Virus record (IMG/VR): IMGVR_UViG_3300031758_000021
Span: 1-64,000 of that record
Reading direction: 5' to 3' (one strand)
Source: a virus
DNA: 64,000 bases
Each line of letters begins with the position of its first letter. Position 1 is the first letter of the stretch. The position numbers were made by a program, and so were the translations under genes. The notes under the pieces were generated by a model, which saw only the letters and a program-made list of their open reading frames with translations, ran no database searches and was not told the DNA's origin. Positions 24,816-34,047 of the stretch are shown one piece after another.

Positions 24816-25475
24816 ATGAGAAAAATACCAGAAGACAAAAAGCGAGAAATGGAACTTCGCGATGAACTGGAAAAAATGTTATCCTCGGGAATTGAAGATA
24901 TTCAATTAAGTATTGAAGACGCAAAGAGTATGTTACCTGCACGTGAAGGTAACTTTATGGATTACGAAAGAGTAAAAACATATTCTGATAGCAATTCCGA
25001 AACGATTGTTAATTCTATCGCAGAGTTTTATTTAAACCCTGAAATCATTTCAAGTATTCCGTATGTAAAGCAAAAAAGTGTGGTTGATAAAATCACAGTT
25101 TCAAATTTGCTTTTCCAAATGAAAACCGCAGAACATGCAATCATTAAATTACTTGAAGAAATTGACGGAGGTAATTTACACCCACGTACATTTGAGGTTC
25201 TTGCTTCACTGCAAAGATCTAAAATGGAAATTGTTAAGCATCTTGCGCAATTCATGGTAATCATGGAAAATAACTACAAGAATCTGAAAGAAGATTATAG
25301 AGTTAAGATGAGTGATGAACCACTATTAATTGACCAAGACGCTGAAATTGAAACAACACCAGGAACTTATCAAATGAGAGGTGGTAAAGCTCTTATTGAA
25401 ACTCTTCGCGATGCAATACCAGAGCGTAGAGCAGGATCAACACCAAATGACAACAACATAACAAATGTCGAATAG
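24816..25475 (+). CDS. 16: Small terminase subunit candidate (gp16 by position)
   Basis: 219 aa, mostly helical with an acidic N-terminus. The start at 24816 follows the previous stop by one base; the alternative 24798 is a TTG inside the upstream gene. Central helices (about residues 90-160) fit the oligomerising coiled coil of gp16-type small terminases. No sequence motif is diagnostic. The call rests on its overlap of 11 nt with the large terminase gene, the usual gp16-gp17 arrangement. Confidence 0.6.
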   Translation: MRKIPEDKKREMELRDELEKMLSSGIEDIQLSIEDAKSMLPAREGNFMDYERVKTYSDSNSETIVNSIAEFYLNPEIISSIPYVKQKSVVDKITVSNLLFQMKTAEHAIIKLLEEIDGGNLHPRTFEVLASLQRSKMEIVKHLAQFMVIMENNYKNLKEDYRVKMSDEPLLIDQDAEIETTPGTYQMRGGKALIETLRDAIPERRAGSTPNDNNITNVE

Positions 25476-27288
25476 AGGTAAGATTTGGAATAGCAAGAAA
25501 ATTGCTGAAGAGGTTGATAGAATTGAACGCGGTTTAACTGCGGATTATTCACCATTTTTTGACGGCAAGATTGATATGAAAGCGCCTGAACTTGTATATG
25601 AATATACAAGAGAAGAGCTTGAGGAATTAGCAAGATGTGCTAATGACGTAGTTTACTTTGGTAACAAGTACTGTTACTCTATGACGGATGAAGGTATTCG
25701 TCAAATTAGTTTAAGACCATATCAGGAAGATATGCTTGCGGCATTCCAGGATAATCGTTTTGTGGTAATGCTTGCATCTCGTCAGATTGGTAAAACTGTA
25801 ACATCATCGATTTTCATTGCATGGTATTTATGTTTTCACTCTGATAGAAATATCATGGTAGTTGCAAATAAATTAGCTACTACTTCTGAAATTGTTGATA
25901 AGATTAAAACTGTTCTTAAGAATTTGCCATTCTTTATGAAACCTGGTATTACTGCAGGTGGTGTAACAGGTATGAGGTTTGATAATGGTTGCCGTCTATT
26001 CTCACAAGCAACAACAAAAACAGCAGCTATCGGTTTTACCATTCACTTATTATTTGCCGATGAGTTTGCGCACATTCATTCAAACTTCTTATTACCATTC
26101 TATCGTTCTATTTACCCTACACTTGCATCATCTCAAATTTCAAGAATTATTATATGTTCTACGCCAAATGGCATGAACTTATTTTATGAAATTTATCAAG
26201 GTGCGATTGAAAGGAAAAATAGTTACTTCCCAATTCGAGTTGATTGGTGGCAAGTACCTGGCCGTGATGAAGATTGGAAAGCTCGAGAAATTGGTAACCT
26301 TGGTTCTGAGGAATTATTTAATCAGGAATACGGTAATCAATTCTTAGCGTCATCAAGATTACTTTTTGATAGCCATACATTAATGTTAATGAAAAGAGTT
26401 TCTAAAGAGTTTGTTTGTAAAGAGACAGATCCTTTCTTGGATTATCCTGACTATAATAATAACTTAAAATGGTTACCGGCTTTTGATCCAGGTGATGCTT
26501 GGAATGGAAAAGACAAATATGTGTTTGCAGTTGACGTAGGTGATGGTGTAGGTCGTGACTTTTCAGTGATTAACATTTTTAATCTAGTTCCGCAATCTAT
26601 TGCATCTGTTAGAAAAACACGAGACTGGGATGATGAAACAAGTTTCTTTAGACTTAATCAAGTAGGTGTGTTCCGTTCTAATATGCAATCTGTTGAGGAA
26701 CTTGCAAAAGTCTTAGAACTATTAGTGTTTGAATTATTTGAACCTGAAAATTGTAAAATAGTATTAGAGATTAACTTTAAAGGTAACATCATATTTGAAA
26801 AGTTATCTAAAAATACAGAGTTTTTTCCGGAGATATTTTTATACACAAGACATTCAATGGCAAACACTAGTTTAAAGATGGGTGTTAAAATGTTAAAAGA
26901 TAACCGTGAAACATTCTGTCGTGAATTACGCAACCTAGTTAAATCTAAGAAAATCACAATAAATGAAAAGAGAACCTTTGATGAATTAAGTTCTTTCGGT
27001 ATTTCATCGTCAGGAAGATATGAATCTCAACTTGCTCATGATGATGTAGCAATGACTTGCGTTAATCTTGTATCTCTATTTGATACTACAGATTATTTTG
27101 AGATGGTTGAGGATAAATATGATAATACATCTGAAATATATAAACTAGCTGTAGAAAAGGCAATGTCTCAAAATAATAAAGGTGAAGACGATTTCTTATC
27201 CGCGTTTAAAACTATTAAGTCTTTTGAATCTCCAACACCTTATGTTTTACCAAAAGACGCAATGTCGCACAACTACAGAATGCGGTAA
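25465..27288 (+). CDS. 17: Large terminase subunit (gp17)
   Basis: DNA-packaging motor and headful nuclease. 607 aa against 610 in T4. ATPase: adenine-motif region R-P-Y-Q-E-D-M (about residues 84-90), Walker A A-S-R-Q-I-G-K-T (about 104-111) and Walker B L-L-F-A-D-E-F-A (about 194-201), with the C-motif C-S-T-P-N-G (about 232-237). Nuclease: F-A-V-D-V-G-D-G (about 353-360) gives the first RNase-H-fold Asp, and a final acidic cluster S-Q-L-A-H-D-D-V-A-M (about 521-530) matches the family's closing motif. Confidence 0.96.
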   Translation: MSNRGKIWNSKKIAEEVDRIERGLTADYSPFFDGKIDMKAPELVYEYTREELEELARCANDVVYFGNKYCYSMTDEGIRQISLRPYQEDMLAAFQDNRFVVMLASRQIGKTVTSSIFIAWYLCFHSDRNIMVVANKLATTSEIVDKIKTVLKNLPFFMKPGITAGGVTGMRFDNGCRLFSQATTKTAAIGFTIHLLFADEFAHIHSNFLLPFYRSIYPTLASSQISRIIICSTPNGMNLFYEIYQGAIERKNSYFPIRVDWWQVPGRDEDWKAREIGNLGSEELFNQEYGNQFLASSRLLFDSHTLMLMKRVSKEFVCKETDPFLDYPDYNNNLKWLPAFDPGDAWNGKDKYVFAVDVGDGVGRDFSVINIFNLVPQSIASVRKTRDWDDETSFFRLNQVGVFRSNMQSVEELAKVLELLVFELFEPENCKIVLEINFKGNIIFEKLSKNTEFFPEIFLYTRHSMANTSLKMGVKMLKDNRETFCRELRNLVKSKKITINEKRTFDELSSFGISSSGRYESQLAHDDVAMTCVNLVSLFDTTDYFEMVEDKYDNTSEIYKLAVEKAMSQNNKGEDDFLSAFKTIKSFESPTPYVLPKDAMSHNYRMR

Positions 27289-27317
27289 TATCTTTTAAAA
27301 ATTGATAGTTTTACTAA

Positions 27318-27327
27318 GATATATACT
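27318..27327 (+). promoter_or_regulatory. Candidate late promoter motif before tail sheath
   Basis: GATATATACT, 48 nt before the sheath ATG. The 87-nt gap after gp17 holds no hairpin. Confidence 0.5.
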
Positions 27328-27375
27328 ACGGATTGAATAATAATAACAATCAAAGAAAAATAACTAATAAGCAGA

Positions 27376-30300
27376 ATGGCCAAAATCACACTTGATCTTA
27401 ATAGATTTAAGGCATCTGGTGTCTACACAATAGAGTTTGACGCATCAGAAAGAATCGTTGTGACTACACAGACTATCCGTCTTGTAGTAGGTTTCTCTCG
27501 TAAAGGACCGTTTAACGCTCCAGTATTTTTACGTGATGTAGCAACATCTCGTAAAGTATTTGGTGAAGTTGACTCCTTCCTTGAGAAAAGAGGTTCTTTT
27601 TTCCACAGAGCAATCGAAACTTGTTTACAGACAGCACCGGTATTCGGATTAAATCTTCTACCGTTGAATAACATCCCGGTAAACGAAGGTGGAGACGCTG
27701 TTGACTATCGTTCTTTTGCTATTGCAGCAAACGAATCAAACGGTAACTTAACAAGAGCGCTTCTTTCATCTTTTTACAACAAAGAACGCTTCTGGTTCCC
27801 AGATGAAGCATACTTACAAGCAACAGTAGACAGCAAGCCTGCCAACCGTGGCCGTTTGTTTAACTTCGTTAATCTTGGACAAGAAGTACAATCAATCATC
27901 GTTCGTAAATCAGACAATGCATCGTTATACAATATAACAGCTGATGATTACTATGGAAGAGGAAACGTTCCTTCATACATCCAACCTAACGATTATCTTT
28001 CAGATTATTTCGTTGACGTTTATGTTGTGAAAGGAGACTGGACAAATTTACAATTACTTTCTCAAGATCCAACGTATTCTAAATACTTTGACTTAAGAGG
28101 TATCAAATCAAGCAACTTCTTTGAGTTCTTAAGCCTTGACGGTGTAACAATGACTGGATCTTTTACAGGAACTATCATACCTGACTTTATTGATAACAAC
28201 GGTTCTAACCAATCTATTGATGTTATCCTTAATTCAGCAGTTGCATTAACAGGAGTATTCTGTAACTTGAATAAAGAAGCTTTTGATGATTACGATAATT
28301 CAGTATATAAAGTTGACATGGTTGGAAACAGCTTAATTAACACAACTGATGACGTGATTGACTTCTTATCATACAATACACCAATTAAAACTCTTTTAAC
28401 TTTCACAGGTTTAAAAAATACAGTTAATTTTGGATTTGATCCAACGCTTCAAGTAACTGACGTTTCATTATCACCAATCGTATATGTTAAGTCATATCCT
28501 TTCGGCGGTGATAAAGGTTTATTTAATAACGTATTAGTTATTCCTAAGCCGTACCCGTCTGATACAACTTTTACAGTTGCACAATATGATGCTTTATCAG
28601 CTGCTCTTACAACAAATTCATTAATTAAAACTTTTGGTACTGATACTATTAACGATAGTTCTTTACCTAATGACTTTGTTAAAATTGACAATATCATTGA
28701 CACTGGTTCATCACTTGAGTTACAATTAAGCACTCCTCTTCACGTTGATGCTGCTTATGAAAATTCAGGTGTTCTTTTAGCAGATGGTCCAGAATCAAAT
28801 TACATTATGAAAACTGTTGCTGCTACTGTTCCGACTCTAGCAAATACTATTGAAGTAATAGAGCCAGCAAATACTGGTGATACAATCACAACTATTTCTA
28901 CACTAACACAAACAACGGCAAAAGGGCAAGCAATTACTGCTATTGGTAATACTTGGACTCCTCCAACTATTGGGCGACCTGCTTTTCAGTTTGATGATGG
29001 TACATTAGGACAAACGGGTGGTGCTTATACACCGTCTACAACATTTACCGCTATTGCAACAACGGGTGGTGGTACTGGTTTAACTGTGGATGTAATTACT
29101 GACGGTTCTGGTAATGTTCAAGCAATTGGCGGTGTAACTGTTAATGCGGGTGGTAATGGTTACTTCATTGGTGATACTATTACTATTGATGGCACTCTTC
29201 TTGGAGGTCTATCTGGTCAAAACGTAACTATTGATGTTTCACTTATTGTAGGAGCTACATATGCTGGTGTTGCCACAACAACAACATCGGTTAATGGTAC
29301 AGGTGCTACATTAACTGTTACTGTTAGTTCACTGAATGTTTATGGTATTGCTTTACCAGCTCTATTAACTTCTGTTGGATCACAATATCGCCCAGGTGAT
29401 ACATTAACTATTGACGGTGCTTTAATTGGTGGAGTATCAGGAGCTAATGATATTACTCTTATTCCAATTGCAACTACAGGTTTCTTACCAGTTACATACA
29501 CAAATATTGCCGCAACTGGAGGAACTGGTTACAGTGCAATATTTAATGTAACATATAATAACCAGGGTGCTGCTGTTGTAACTATTGCGCAAGGTGGTGA
29601 AGGTTACACTTTAAATGATGTACTTACCCTTCCTTCTGCATCTTTAGGAGGTGCTCCTGCATCAAATGGAACAGTAACAGTAACCGGTATTTCTACAGGC
29701 CCATCACTTACACAAGATGATATCGTATTAATCCAAGCTCCAGGATATGCTAAGTATTTTGAAGTTGACACTGTATCACAACTAGGTGGTGTCATGACTG
29801 TTACATTTAAAACAACAGGTTTAACTAATGGCGCTCCATTCTATCAAAGTAAATACTGTACTGCAGGATTCCCGTTTGATGAATTTGCATCTTACTTACA
29901 ACCTGGAGATATTACAGTAACAATGTTTGATACACATGAGCCTGTTGCTATAAACTTAATACCAGATCTTGATATCAACGGTAATAATGATTTTGGTTAC
30001 ATTGCTTCTGTAAATACTGTTTACTCAAAAATTGCAGGTTTAGGTCAAACTGAAACTAAAGATGACAAAAATAAAGTAACTCTTTATAATGTAACTCAAG
30101 GTATTGATATTAATACAGGTTCTGATGATTGGCATATCGTTGATGAAACTGGTGTATTAGCTGCATATGATATTGATAACACTTCTGGTGATTTCAAATC
30201 TGTTCGTATTGTAGGTACTGCAACGGCTAATGAAAATCCTTTTGATACTGCACCAACTGTTTCAGGTGATCTTATTAAAGTTACATTACCAGGCGGTCAA

Positions 30301-32082
30301 CAATTTTATGTTGAAGTTAATAATACAGCAACAAACGTACCAACTAATACATACAATGGTTCTGCTCCTTCTACAGGAAATTCTATTGCATCACTTGCTG
30401 TTTACGAATCTTATCCAGGTAACAAACTTGCTAAAAACATTGCAGGTAGCCTTGTGATTGACGGTGACCGTATTAAATATGGTTCTGGTTCTTCACAATA
30501 CAATTACTTGAATGTAACAAATTCTTGGAACGCTGATAAAGATACTTATACTAAAATTGCATATGGTTTATCTGGAGCAAAAGTTGAGCAATACACAGCA
30601 AACACATTATTAAACAAAGCTGATAACACATTTGCTGATGTTAACCTTACATACGATGGTTCTATAGTTTATACTGATGGATCTAATGCAACTAATGATA
30701 TTGCAATCTATTCATCTCTTGCGAAAAACCTTAGTGAACAAATTGCGATTGAAGCGCCAGGACTTTACGGTGGTGGTAAAAAATTCAAATTAACTCCAAC
30801 AAATGCTGCTAGCTTAGAAATTGGTGATTACGTTGTAAACAACAATGTTGCTAATCCTATTCTTATTAGAGTAACTGCTAAGGTTAAGAAACTTGATCCA
30901 GCTACTGGATTACCATTCTTCGAATATACAGTTCTTGATACTCCTCTTGTTGATATTACATCAGGTACATCAAAAATTACTAAGTTTGCGCCAATCCAAA
31001 AATTCTGTGATCGTTACCAATTTACAAGGCTTTCAGGATTTACATTGACTGATTACCACTTACCTGGTACTCCTACTCAATTAGAAAAAATATACGGAGT
31101 TCTTGAGAATACAAATCTTGCAGTAACACTTGCAGATAAAGATGTAATTGCTTTCCGTTATATCGTTGATACATTTAACGGTGGTCTTGAGCCTAACATG
31201 GGTCCAAAACAAGTATTAAGTAGATTAGCTATGAATCGTCAAAAATGTTTAGCTCTTCTTAATGCGCCATCATGTGCTCAGTTCCAAAACAGTACTGACC
31301 CAAGATTTACAGACTTGCCTGACCCGGCTGCTGGAAATCCAAAACCAGTTCTTAACACTACGTATATTGCTGATGGAGGTAACCTTTCATTAGGACCATC
31401 GTATATCTGGGGGTTACCTGATGAAGGTCAAGGAGCTAAATTCATTGGTGTATTCTCACCTAACGTTATTATCCGTGAGAACAACAAAGAGATCAGCGTT
31501 CCGCCAGCTGCAGACGTATCAAACAATTTCGTAAGAAAATTCATTAACGGTGAACCATTTGCAATCGTTGCTGGTCCACGCCGTGGTGTAATCTCTAATC
31601 CGAAATTTGTTAGAATGGAATACGATTACTTACTTTCTGATAGAGAGAATCTTGAACCAAAAGGTATTAACCCAATCGTTACAGTTAAAAATGTTGGTCC
31701 GATGATATTCGCAAACCAAACAGCTTACCAACGCACGCTATCCGCATTTAATAACTTACACGTTAGAGATTTACTTATTACGATTGAAGAAGCGATTGAA
31801 GAAATCTTACAACAATACTTATTTGAGTTTAATGATGCTTCAACACGTTTAGAAATTCGTTCTATCGTAGAGACTTATCTTGACACTGTAAGAAATGCTG
31901 GAGGTGTATACAATTACGCTGTTATCATGGATGATACGAATAATACGCCAGCAATTATCGACCAAAACTTCGGTATAATCGATGTTGCTATTGAGCCTGC
32001 TCGTGGAATCCAGAAATTTATTAACCGTATGACAATACTTAAAACTGGAACAATCTCTTCTGGAGGTTTTACAGCAGCCTAA
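27376..32082 (+). CDS. 18: Tail sheath protein gp18, greatly enlarged
   Basis: Contractile sheath subunit. The N-terminus (V-V-G-F-S-R-K-G-P-F-N-A-P and the following F-G-E segment) and the C-terminal ~350 residues (L-N-A-P-S, S-Y-I-W-G-L-P, R-R-G-V-I-S-N-P, F-A-N-Q-T-A-Y-Q, ending F-I-N-R-M-T-I-L-K-T-G) match T4-type sheath proteins. At 1568 aa it is more than twice T4 gp18 (659 aa). The extra mass lies between residues ~200 and ~1200, including three related beta repeats at ~555-770 with G-x-G-Y / G-D-T-x-T-I-D-G signatures. Such insertions would sit on the outer surface of the sheath. Confidence 0.9.
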   Translation: MAKITLDLNRFKASGVYTIEFDASERIVVTTQTIRLVVGFSRKGPFNAPVFLRDVATSRKVFGEVDSFLEKRGSFFHRAIETCLQTAPVFGLNLLPLNNIPVNEGGDAVDYRSFAIAANESNGNLTRALLSSFYNKERFWFPDEAYLQATVDSKPANRGRLFNFVNLGQEVQSIIVRKSDNASLYNITADDYYGRGNVPSYIQPNDYLSDYFVDVYVVKGDWTNLQLLSQDPTYSKYFDLRGIKSSNFFEFLSLDGVTMTGSFTGTIIPDFIDNNGSNQSIDVILNSAVALTGVFCNLNKEAFDDYDNSVYKVDMVGNSLINTTDDVIDFLSYNTPIKTLLTFTGLKNTVNFGFDPTLQVTDVSLSPIVYVKSYPFGGDKGLFNNVLVIPKPYPSDTTFTVAQYDALSAALTTNSLIKTFGTDTINDSSLPNDFVKIDNIIDTGSSLELQLSTPLHVDAAYENSGVLLADGPESNYIMKTVAATVPTLANTIEVIEPANTGDTITTISTLTQTTAKGQAITAIGNTWTPPTIGRPAFQFDDGTLGQTGGAYTPSTTFTAIATTGGGTGLTVDVITDGSGNVQAIGGVTVNAGGNGYFIGDTITIDGTLLGGLSGQNVTIDVSLIVGATYAGVATTTTSVNGTGATLTVTVSSLNVYGIALPALLTSVGSQYRPGDTLTIDGALIGGVSGANDITLIPIATTGFLPVTYTNIAATGGTGYSAIFNVTYNNQGAAVVTIAQGGEGYTLNDVLTLPSASLGGAPASNGTVTVTGISTGPSLTQDDIVLIQAPGYAKYFEVDTVSQLGGVMTVTFKTTGLTNGAPFYQSKYCTAGFPFDEFASYLQPGDITVTMFDTHEPVAINLIPDLDINGNNDFGYIASVNTVYSKIAGLGQTETKDDKNKVTLYNVTQGIDINTGSDDWHIVDETGVLAAYDIDNTSGDFKSVRIVGTATANENPFDTAPTVSGDLIKVTLPGGQQFYVEVNNTATNVPTNTYNGSAPSTGNSIASLAVYESYPGNKLAKNIAGSLVIDGDRIKYGSGSSQYNYLNVTNSWNADKDTYTKIAYGLSGAKVEQYTANTLLNKADNTFADVNLTYDGSIVYTDGSNATNDIAIYSSLAKNLSEQIAIEAPGLYGGGKKFKLTPTNAASLEIGDYVVNNNVANPILIRVTAKVKKLDPATGLPFFEYTVLDTPLVDITSGTSKITKFAPIQKFCDRYQFTRLSGFTLTDYHLPGTPTQLEKIYGVLENTNLAVTLADKDVIAFRYIVDTFNGGLEPNMGPKQVLSRLAMNRQKCLALLNAPSCAQFQNSTDPRFTDLPDPAAGNPKPVLNTTYIADGGNLSLGPSYIWGLPDEGQGAKFIGVFSPNVIIRENNKEISVPPAADVSNNFVRKFINGEPFAIVAGPRRGVISNPKFVRMEYDYLLSDRENLEPKGINPIVTVKNVGPMIFANQTAYQRTLSAFNNLHVRDLLITIEEAIEEILQQYLFEFNDASTRLEIRSIVETYLDTVRNAGGVYNYAVIMDDTNNTPAIIDQNFGIIDVAIEPARGIQKFINRMTILKTGTISSGGFTAA

Positions 32083-32123
32083 GGATTAACAATAGAATTA
32101 GCAAAAATAAATAAAAGATAAAA

Positions 32124-32681
32124 ATGGCAGGACTTCCACATTATAGAAACTCCCAGGCGGCAATGCAAAAATTCGAACCGTTGTACAACGCACAGTTCGA
32201 GGTTCTTCTAACTCCGCCTGCAGCCGTTACTGGTTGGACACTGGTAATGGAAAACTGTACAAAAGTTGAAGGAATTGAAACTAACAGATTACCAGAACAA
32301 GTAAAGCAAACATACAAATCAGCAACTAGAACTTTTGCTGGTGGTATGGTTACTGACGCAGTTCTTGAAATCAAATTAGATTTTGAGGTTAACTTAGATG
32401 ACAGCAACTCAGCTTATGTGTATAAAGCACTTCGTAAATGGTGTGACCTTATATACGATCCGCTAACTGGTAAGATGGGACTTAAGAAAGATTACACAGG
32501 TGGTCCAATGATCATCAATTATTTTAACAAAGCGGGGGATATCTTCCGTCAAGTTAAATGTCCTGTGGTATTTCCTAAAACACCGCTTCCTGCAATGGGA
32601 TCTGACTTTGTGGATAATGGAATCTACAAAATCACAGGATTTTCACTTACTGCAGATTACTGGGAAGAAACAATTCTTTAA
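32124..32681 (+). CDS. 19: Tail tube protein gp19
   Basis: Inner tail tube subunit. 185 aa against 163 in T4. It begins with a helix-prone segment and continues with the typical F-E-V-L-L-T-P strand, V-E-G-I-E-T-N-R-L-P, a long strand pair around F-A-G-G-M-V-T-D-A-V-L-E-I-K, and the closing I-T-G-F-S-L-T-A-D-Y. It directly follows the sheath gene as in T4 and is ended by a clear terminator. Confidence 0.93.
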   Translation: MAGLPHYRNSQAAMQKFEPLYNAQFEVLLTPPAAVTGWTLVMENCTKVEGIETNRLPEQVKQTYKSATRTFAGGMVTDAVLEIKLDFEVNLDDSNSAYVYKALRKWCDLIYDPLTGKMGLKKDYTGGPMIINYFNKAGDIFRQVKCPVVFPKTPLPAMGSDFVDNGIYKITGFSLTADYWEETIL

Positions 32682-32701
32682 GAAATTTAAACTTAATAAT
32701 A

Positions 32702-32729
32702 AGAGGGTTCGCAAGTTCCCTCTTTTTTT
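32702..32729 (+). terminator. Rho-independent terminator after tail tube
   Basis: AGAGGG (32702-32707) pairs with CCCTCT (32718-32723) across a 10-nt loop and is followed by six or more T. Confidence 0.8.
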
Positions 32730-32761
32730 GTGCCTAAATTTAAGAACCATTACATACCTGT

Positions 32762-32772
32762 GATATATAAAC
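32762..32772 (+). promoter_or_regulatory. Candidate late promoter motif before hub gene
   Basis: GATATATAAAC, 23 nt before the ATG at 32796 and downstream of the tube terminator, so it would restart late transcription. Confidence 0.55.
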
Positions 32773-32795
32773 TAAATCTAAATAATATAGAATAT

Positions 32796-33758
32796 ATGTC
32801 ACAAGAAACAGAGAATGTAAAAGATCTACTTGAAAAAGAAGCGGCTCTTTTAGTTCAACAAGAAGAACAAGCTATTACCGAAGAAGCTAAACCGGCTATT
32901 ATTGGTAAAGCACAGAAATTTGTAGAATATGAAGATGATGAAGTGTTAGCAGCAGAAATTGGCTGGAAGAATATGCCAATGGAATCTCTACCTTCACAAG
33001 GTATGTTTTACAGAGCTGGAACACAAGTTGCTTTAAGAGCAGCAACAGTTTCAGAAATCCGTCACTGGTCAACAATCGATGATAATGACTTATTAGGTGT
33101 AGATGATATGCTTAACTTTATCATGGAAAAATGTGTTAGAATTAAAGTGCCTGGAAAACCTGGTACTTATAAAGATCTTTTAGAAATTGACCGTTTTTAC
33201 CTAATCTTTGCAGTGCGTGATTATACATTTAAGAATGGCGAGAACCGTTTATTTGTAAGTGTATCTGATGAAGATGGCGCAGACCAAAAAATTGAAGTAA
33301 CTAAAGATTCATTGGATTATTTTAATCCTGATGAAAGAATCATGAAGTATTACAATGCTGAAGATCAATCTTTTCACATTCAAATGAAAAATGGTGAGAA
33401 CTTCAAAATCTATTTGCCATCTCTTGGTATTATGTCATTCATCAAAAACTTCATTAAACAAAAACAACAAGCAGGACAAACATTTGATAAAACATTTATT
33501 AAGTATGCTCCGTTTTCATTTAGTGATTGGAAAGTATTAAACCAAACTTCATATGATAGAGCAGTTCAAGAATCTTTTACTTGGAGTTTACAGAAAATCT
33601 CTGTAATGGACAAACTTGTAGAAATGTTATCAGATTCAATTAATCCTGGTATCAGATATCAAACGTCCGGAGGAGGGGAAGGGAAAGCGCCCTTAAACTT
33701 TCAAGGAGGAATCAAATCTATTTTCCTTATTTCAGATATCTTTGACGAACTGGTTTGA
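32796..33758 (+). CDS. 26: gp26-like baseplate hub assembly protein
   Basis: 320 aa from the ATG at 32796; the upstream GTG (32730) lies before the promoter motif. Residues ~60-200 match the T4 baseplate protein family typified by gp26: L-P-S-Q-G-M-F-Y-R-A-G (about residues 65-75), A-A-T-V-S-E-I, and the D-R-F-Y-L-I-F-A-V-R-D-Y segment (about 133-144). T4 gp26 is a 208-aa chaperone for assembling the central hub. Position directly before a small chaperone-like gene and the tape measure fits that role and resembles the gpG/gpT pairs of other tailed phages. Confidence 0.72.
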   Translation: MSQETENVKDLLEKEAALLVQQEEQAITEEAKPAIIGKAQKFVEYEDDEVLAAEIGWKNMPMESLPSQGMFYRAGTQVALRAATVSEIRHWSTIDDNDLLGVDDMLNFIMEKCVRIKVPGKPGTYKDLLEIDRFYLIFAVRDYTFKNGENRLFVSVSDEDGADQKIEVTKDSLDYFNPDERIMKYYNAEDQSFHIQMKNGENFKIYLPSLGIMSFIKNFIKQKQQAGQTFDKTFIKYAPFSFSDWKVLNQTSYDRAVQESFTWSLQKISVMDKLVEMLSDSINPGIRYQTSGGGEGKAPLNFQGGIKSIFLISDIFDELV

Positions 33759-34011
33759 GGCTGAGTTCATTTTATTAAAAGTATTAAAACTCCAGCCTTC
33801 TGAATTAGATAGGCTGGAATTTTACCGAGCTGAAATTCTTATGGAGAATTTGAAAAACTTCAATGAAGAAGAAGAAGGTAGACGTAAGAAAGAGGAAGAA
33901 TCGCAAGGTGAATCTGCAAGTTCACTAATGTCTGCTGCAAGTAATAGTATGCCTAAGATGCCATCTATACCAAACTTTAACATGCCGTCTATGCCAAACT
34001 TTAAGTTTTAG
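33742..34011 (+). CDS. Small tail-assembly protein (gp51/gpT-like position)
   Basis: 89 aa if begun at the TTG at 33742; the first in-frame ATG (33841) would leave only the tail. The first ~45 residues are helical (F-I-L-L-K-V-L-K-L-Q-P-S-E-L-D), the rest is charged then a low-complexity P-K-M-P-S-I-P-N-F-N-M-P repeat. It overlaps the gp26-like gene by 17 nt in the +1 frame. The lack of an ATG, the overlap, and its place right before the tape measure suggest a tail-assembly chaperone extension; the end of the upstream gene reads GTT TGA, a conceivable +1 shift site. Confidence 0.6.
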   Translation: MTNWFEAEFILLKVLKLQPSELDRLEFYRAEILMENLKNFNEEEEGRRKKEEESQGESASSLMSAASNSMPKMPSIPNFNMPSMPNFKF

Positions 34012-34018
34012 ATGATAT

Positions 34019-34028
34019 GATATATACA
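34019..34028 (+). promoter_or_regulatory. Candidate late promoter motif before tape measure
   Basis: GATATATACA, 19 nt before the ATG at 34048. Confidence 0.5.
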
Positions 34029-34047
34029 AAAAGACCCCAGACCATAG

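Noticed and set aside
32730-32795. GTG-started extension of the gp26-like gene
   Set aside because: It begins in the terminator tail and spans the late promoter motif, so it would not be in the late transcript.
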